Positions 16,901 through 19,750 of a stretch of DNA of 19,750 bases are shown here, piece by piece (the first letter of the stretch is position 1; every line of letters begins with the position of its first letter). Under the pieces are notes generated by a model. The model was not told the DNA's origin. It ran no database searches and saw only the letters and a program-made list of their open reading frames with translations. Position numbers and translations under genes: made by a program. Origin of the DNA: Desulfovibrio sp. GTDB lineage: Bacteria; Desulfobacterota; Desulfovibrionia; Desulfovibrionales; Desulfovibrionaceae. The DNA lies in the NCBI GenBank assembly GCA_031281815.1, contig JAITEY010000147.1, positions 1-19,750 on the forward strand. Direction: 5' to 3'.

Positions 16901-17857
16901 AGCGCCGATTCCGGCATAGCCTTCAAGCTGGACGTTGACCCCGCCGTTCCCGCCGCTCTTCTGGGAGACCCCCTGCGGCTGCATCAGGTCTTCATCAACC
17001 TGGTGGACAACGCGTTCAAATTTACCGAAAAAGGCTCCGTAACCGTCCGCGCGGCCGTATCCGGCCGCGTCGCCGGGAGCGTGACCCTGGACTTTGCCGT
17101 GGAGGATACCGGCATCGGCATGAGCCCGGAACAGGTTACGGGGATTTTCTCCGCTTTCAGCCAGGCGGACAGTTCCTTCACGCGCAAATACGGCGGCACC
17201 GGCCTCGGTCTGACCATCGCCCGCGAGATGGCGGAACTCATGGGCGGGAAGATCAACGTTTCCAGCGAGCAGGGCCGGGGCTCGGTCTTCGGCTTTTCCT
17301 GCGTCTTTCCCCTGCCCGACGAGGAGAAGAAAGCGTCCGGACCGGGAGTGGAAGAGGCGGCAGGCGCGGAAGAGGCGGCAGGCGCGGAAAGTGAGGACGA
17401 AAACGCCGTGTTGCGCGGCATGCGCGTTTTGCTGGTGGAAGATAACGAGATCAACTGCATGATAGCCTGCGAATTGCTCAGTTCCGTCGACATTGAGGTG
17501 ACAACGGCGGAAAACGGCGAGGAAGCCTTGAAATGCCTGGAGGAAACGCCCCGGAACGGGGGCAGGCCGCCCTTCGACGTCGTGCTCATGGACCTGCAGA
17601 TGCCGGTCATGGACGGCTACGAGGCGACGAAACGCATTCTTGACGGCGGGGAATACCCGGACATGCCGATTTTCGCCATGACGGCTCACGCCTATCCTGA
17701 AGAACGGGAACGCGCCCTTGCCATGGGCATGACAGGCCATTTGAGCAAACCCATTGACGTGGATGCGCTCTACCGGACGTTGCGGGAGGTCGCCGTTTCC
17801 GGCGCCGCCGGTGCCCCGGCGCCGGCGTTGCAGCCGGCAGGCGGGCTCAATCCGTAA
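13961..17857 (+). CDS. dCache-HAMP dual-module hybrid histidine kinase
   Basis: The 1298-residue membrane product has TM1 about 11-31, a periplasmic dCache sensor about 33-390 and TM2 about 396-420. The HAMP domain is about 420-470. HisKA-1 has H503 (TSHELRTP) and its ATPase has DTGIGI (649-654) and GGTGLGL (678-684). Receiver 1 has D808 (LLDVMMP) and K860. HisKA-2 has H900 (NMSHEIRTP) and its ATPase has DTGIGM (1049-1054) and GGTGLGL (1078-1084). Receiver 2 has D1211 and K1263. dCache domains usually bind extracellular amino acids or organic acids. Both kinase modules keep their catalytic motifs, which is uncommon. A Glu/Ala/Gly linker (EEAAGAEEAAGAE) precedes receiver 2. No HPt or output domain is present. 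The ribosome site before ATG 13961 is weak. The final residues (QPAGGLNP) are encoded by a duplicated fragment of the facing gene. Confidence 0.94.
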   Translation: MLKNLGLQTKIFFLVSSVVVVSFVILTLIVSNKTFEMAKKDAFSLAQETADKYKNEIKAELQGARITSETLATVFETLKDHGLTDRTMMNDILRSTLAKKEYITAFCIAYEPDALDGRDGQFAGKKPEYDETGRYAPYWNKLGGNIAVEPLYDIDIADWYIVPKTTLNEYITDPYPYEVQGHPVMLASLIFPIVYKEKFIGIVSSDIVLDKLQEMISKVNPHGQEGYTEILSNAGGIAAHPDKTLLGKDLRVESAYAMLTADASLLPAVIRLADEYLAENPVKDPEDKERVETYENNKRFVDALRNYAASPDKSALDLSLPDPALAGALLKADPARLRSAEEAKAAVKNGEPYIFDGRDYYTVYMPIRFSGVTSPWSVAVSIPMTKILDNAAGIRNYVVLASVIAICVIAFMLYLIAGSVARPILELSNTAKVLGEGNFDAQVPLIKSNDEIGALSVTFRFMTEKINSLIREMQNYAKALEEKNIYLNRLNELKDEFLANTSHELRTPINGIIGIVESMLDGATGQISREQKYNLSLVVNSGKRLSNMINDILDFTRLKNKEIILQIKAVELKTLVDTVIALSKPLTRGKDLTLINEIDDSLPAIRADENRMQQILYNLIGNAVKFTEKGTVRVSASVVNDTVSVSVSDTGIGIPDDKFETIFESFEQVDGSTAREYGGTGLGLSITKKFVELHGGTIHVASRPGEGSTFTFTVPASGETIDAGAAASPNTLIDAEDFAPDDGDASGAVAAQGEGGSRILVVDDEPVNIQVLSNLLSIRNYHVTKAYNGAEALALIMSGEQFDLVLLDVMMPKMSGYDVCSRLRERYSLHDLPVLMLTAKNRIQDVVLGLQVGANDYLPKPFDKEELLARVSTLLELKNAVTASMAATKVKNVFLANMSHEIRTPLNAVIGLTRLLLKTPLDDRQRDYATKMGGAASTLLGIVNDILDFSKVEAGKMTLERIPFDVRGVLDNIADCFQERSADSGIAFKLDVDPAVPAALLGDPLRLHQVFINLVDNAFKFTEKGSVTVRAAVSGRVAGSVTLDFAVEDTGIGMSPEQVTGIFSAFSQADSSFTRKYGGTGLGLTIAREMAELMGGKINVSSEQGRGSVFGFSCVFPLPDEEKKASGPGVEEAAGAEEAAGAESEDENAVLRGMRVLLVEDNEINCMIACELLSSVDIEVTTAENGEEALKCLEETPRNGGRPPFDVVLMDLQMPVMDGYEATKRILDGGEYPDMPIFAMTAHAYPEERERALAMGMTGHLSKPIDVDALYRTLREVAVSGAAGAPAPALQPAGGLNP
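17351..17386 (+). repeat. 18-bp perfect tandem repeat in the large kinase gene
   Basis: An 18-base unit beginning GAAGAGGCGGCAGG occurs twice in tandem (17351-17368, 17369-17386), in frame, encoding EEAAGA twice in the linker before receiver 2. Linker length can therefore change without loss of frame. Confidence 0.9.
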
Positions 17858-17951
17858 ACTTCAGGGCATGCGGTTCGACGATGCCGGCGTAACGCCGTAT
17901 CCCGAGCAGGGCGGGCTCAATCCGTAAACTTCAAGGTATACAGTTCAACGG
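17841..17951. repeat. 70-bp-spaced duplication of the spermidine-synthase-like gene tail
   Basis: A 23-base core is identical at 17841-17863 and 17911-17933, and similarity continues for about 17 more bases. On the minus strand the right copy encodes the true end VELYTLKFTD-stop. The left copy reads VEPHALKFTD-stop, in a different frame register relative to the gene, so it is a remnant of a second gene tail. Its opposite strand supplies the last codons and the TAA of the large kinase gene. Between the copies CGGCGT-A-ACGCCG (17885-17897) is palindromic, but no terminator U-run is present. Confidence 0.85.
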
Positions 17952-19542
17952 GAGCGAAGTCGTCGTCGAGGGGGGGCGCGTCGGGGTCCGGGTCCGGAAA
18001 CGGCAATACCGCGCGGTTGCGCAGGGCCAGCGCCGCGGCCGGGGCAACGCGCTCCGTTGCCGGGTCGGGGAGTTTTCTTTTGCGCGGCAGGGCCATGAGC
18101 ATGACGTTCTGCACGACGCCGTTGCTGTGGGGGTATTGCACGGGGAAGATTTCCACCTGTTCGAAGGACTCTGCAAAGGCGCCGCGCACGGCGCGCAGCA
18201 GCCGCCCCTTGTCGCCGCTTACGGCCGTAATGATGTTCATCATGCAGACGCCGTCGTCGGCCAGCAGGCGGCGGATGCCGGCCGCGGCCTGCCGCGTGCC
18301 CACATGAAAGGGCACCGTATACCAGGAATTGAAAATATCCGCGAAAATGAGGTCGTAAGGGCCGGGGCTGTCCGCGGGCAGAGCGGCGGCCGTGCGGTTG
18401 ACGAAGGCGCGGGCGTCCTCGTGCATGACGCGCATGCGCGCGTCGTCGAGAGGGGCGCGGAAGTATTTGCGGGCCGTCGCGGTCATGCCGGGGTCGAGTT
18501 CCACGACATCCAGGCTGATATCCCCGGATGCCGCCCAGCTTTTGTCCGACAGCAGATATTTGGGCACCGAGTAGCCGCCGCCGCCGAGCATGAGGATGCG
18601 CCGGGCGTCGGGTTTCAGGGCGAAAGGCAGGGCATAGAAGCGGGTGTAGGCAAAGACGAGGGCGGCAGGGTCGTCGACGTACATGGCGGACTGGGCGCTG
18701 CCGGGGTCGCTTGCCAGCAGAAGGACCTTGCGTCCGCGTTCCTCCCCTTTGCCGACGCGCAGGGAAGCGTAAGGCGTTTCCACGCTTATGGGCCGGCTGT
18801 CCCGCGCAAAGCCGGTATGTTCCATCCACTGCGCGTAGAAGGCGTTGCCTGCCAGACCGGCAACGGCGATAAGGGCTGCGGCGAGTTTGGGCGCAAGCGG
18901 GCGCAGGCCGGCCAGTGCCGCCGCCGCCGTCAGGCACAGGGCGACTCCGAGGAGTATGCTCACCGTACTGAAGAAGGACAGCAGCACAAAACCGCCGAGA
19001 AAGGTGCCGGCAATGCTGCCCACGGTCGCCAGGGCGTTCATGCGGCCTATGATGCGGCCGATGTTGCGTTCCTGCCTCGACTGCGCGCTTTCCTGATGAA
19101 TGCGCAGGCGCGTTGCGTACGGCGTGATCATGCCGCACAGCAGTCCGGGCGGAGTGAACAGGCAGAGGGAGCTCAGCAGGGCGTTCACATAGACGGAAGC
19201 GCCGCTGCGCGCGAACAATCCCGGCAGGACCATGCCGAGCGCCGCCGTGAGCAGCGCCCCGAAGGCCGCGCCGGCAAGCAGGCCGGAAAGCGCGGCGTCG
19301 GCCTTGCGCGCCGCGCCGGCGGCGTTCCCGCGTTTGCCGCTTTCACCGGCCGGAACGCGCAGCAGCGCGTCGGCCAGCCTGCCGCCCAGGGCGCAGCCCA
19401 AGCTCAACCCGGCCATTATCACCCCTATGATGCAGGTCCAGACCACGACGGAACTGCCGAAGTGCGGGGCCAACAGGCGGGCGCCCGTCATTTCCAGCAC
19501 CATCACGGCCGTTCCGTTCAAAAATACGACGGCTGCAAGCAT
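17917..19542 (-). CDS. Membrane-anchored spermidine-synthase-like methyltransferase-fold protein
   Basis: With the start at 19542 the product is 541 residues. The N-terminal half is hydrophobic, with about seven membrane segments, and begins MLAAVVFLNGTAVMVLEMTGARLLAPHFG, typical of fused transporter-like/spermidine synthase proteins. The C-terminal half has a Rossmann fold: MLGGGGYSVPKYL (about 318-330), VVELDPG (346-352), HEDARAFV (374-381) and YDLIFADIFNSW (396-407). The usual aminopropyltransferase D(S/C)TDP segment is replaced by ADIFNSW, so real polyamine synthesis is doubtful. The ATG at 19542 has AAGAGGAG 4 bases upstream; an ATG at 19566 (8 residues longer) is the alternative, while the frame to 19635 runs into extragenic palindromes. 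It is convergent with the large kinase gene, leaving 59 bases between stops. Confidence 0.88.
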   Translation of the reverse strand: MLAAVVFLNGTAVMVLEMTGARLLAPHFGSSVVVWTCIIGVIMAGLSLGCALGGRLADALLRVPAGESGKRGNAAGAARKADAALSGLLAGAAFGALLTAALGMVLPGLFARSGASVYVNALLSSLCLFTPPGLLCGMITPYATRLRIHQESAQSRQERNIGRIIGRMNALATVGSIAGTFLGGFVLLSFFSTVSILLGVALCLTAAAALAGLRPLAPKLAAALIAVAGLAGNAFYAQWMEHTGFARDSRPISVETPYASLRVGKGEERGRKVLLLASDPGSAQSAMYVDDPAALVFAYTRFYALPFALKPDARRILMLGGGGYSVPKYLLSDKSWAASGDISLDVVELDPGMTATARKYFRAPLDDARMRVMHEDARAFVNRTAAALPADSPGPYDLIFADIFNSWYTVPFHVGTRQAAAGIRRLLADDGVCMMNIITAVSGDKGRLLRAVRGAFAESFEQVEIFPVQYPHSNGVVQNVMLMALPRKRKLPDPATERVAPAAALALRNRAVLPFPDPDPDAPPLDDDFAPVELYTLKFTD

Positions 19543-19624
19543 AACGCTCCTCTTACTGTGTAACATATAAATTTCCGCGTCAGCCCCAATGCGGGGAGTC
19601 GGCCTGAGCCGGCGCAGGGCGACT

Positions 19625-19641
19625 GGGGAAATCATTTCCCC
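19625..19641. promoter_or_regulatory. 17-bp perfect palindrome upstream of the spermidine-synthase-like gene
   Basis: GGGGAAAT (19625-19632), a central C and ATTTCCCC (19634-19641) form an exact inverted repeat. It shares its last base with the adjoining GC-rich palindrome. It could be an operator for either divergent gene or part of a composite extragenic repeat. Confidence 0.5.
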
Positions 19642-19674
19642 CGGCGGGGTCCGGGGCAGCGCCCCGGCCGCCGG
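19641..19674. repeat. 34-nt GC-rich extragenic palindrome (REP-like)
   Basis: CCGGCGG (19641-19647) pairs with CCGCCGG (19668-19674). Nested CCGGGGC (19651-19657) pairs with GCCCCGG (19661-19667) around an AGC loop. The result is 14 base pairs with a 3-base bulge. From memory, similar GC-rich palindromes are abundant between genes in Desulfovibrio-type genomes; this was not checked. Confidence 0.8.
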
Positions 19675-19688
19675 AGGCGTAAAAACAG

Positions 19689-19750
19689 GTGTACAAGGTA
19701 CTCTTTATGTACGCCGCGCATTACATGCCCGAACACAAGGCCCTGTCAAG
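19689..19750 (+). CDS. Possible N-terminus of a gene cut by the window edge
   Basis: An open frame runs off the window from GTG 19689 (MYKVLFMYAAHYMPEHKALS) or from the in-frame ATG at 19707, which has AAGG 8 bases upstream. A stop codon lies just before it at 19680-19682. It would be divergent from the spermidine-synthase-like gene. The peptide is too short to identify. Confidence 0.35.
   Translation, partial: MYKVLFMYAAHYMPEHKALS

Noticed and set aside
18127..19563. 478-residue plus-strand open frame
   Set aside because: Antisense shadow of the spermidine-synthase-like gene, with a low-complexity Gly/Ala/Arg/Gln translation.

Overview
The window is GC-rich bacterial chromosome. The best guess at source is a delta-proteobacterial sulfate reducer (Desulfovibrionaceae or a relative). 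This rests on gene order (rimP-nusA-ylxR-infB-ylxP/DUF503-nrnA), GC-rich codon use, many large hybrid sensor kinases and GC-rich extragenic palindromes. No 16S or other phylogenetic marker was compared, so the family-level call is inference.

Layout. Positions 1-2445 form an accessory patch. It holds a plus-strand AAA ATPase with a C-terminal PD-(D/E)XK nuclease-like domain (85-1656), facing a minus-strand pRiA4b ORF-3/IS1096 TnpR-like family gene (2285-1731) that lies in locally AT-richer DNA. Positions 9395-2445 on the minus strand are a translation and transcription housekeeping operon: rimP, nusA, ylxR (RnpM family), infB, ylxP and nrnA. It has a good sigma70-type promoter (9395-9367), a leader of about 195 nt with strong hairpins and a U9 terminator-like structure only 17 nt before the rimP start codon. 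rbfA, commonly found between infB and nrnA, is absent; an imperfect 34-nt palindrome sits in the ylxP-nrnA gap.

Divergent from rimP is an AT-richer type II toxin-antitoxin pair (AbrB/MazE-fold antitoxin 9537-9812, PIN-domain toxin 9796-10197). It is bracketed by an exact 24-bp direct repeat. Next is a plus-strand signalling cluster. A FIST-domain sensor (10453-11607) is followed after 6 bp by a soluble PAS hybrid histidine kinase (11614-13809), reminiscent of NosP/kinase pairs. After a 98-bp MITE-like inverted-repeat element comes a 1298-residue dCache-HAMP hybrid kinase with two complete kinase modules and two receiver domains (13961-17857). Facing it is a minus-strand membrane protein with a spermidine-synthase-like C-terminal domain (19542-17917). 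Its last codons are duplicated 70 bp away, and the duplicate supplies the end of the large kinase gene. The window ends with a large GC-rich extragenic palindrome and the probable start of another plus-strand gene.

The only stretch above 300 bases without a gene is 9164-9536; it holds the rimP leader, both divergent promoters, a terminator-like hairpin and one copy of the 24-bp repeat. I saw no tRNA, rRNA, CRISPR array or intact insertion sequence.
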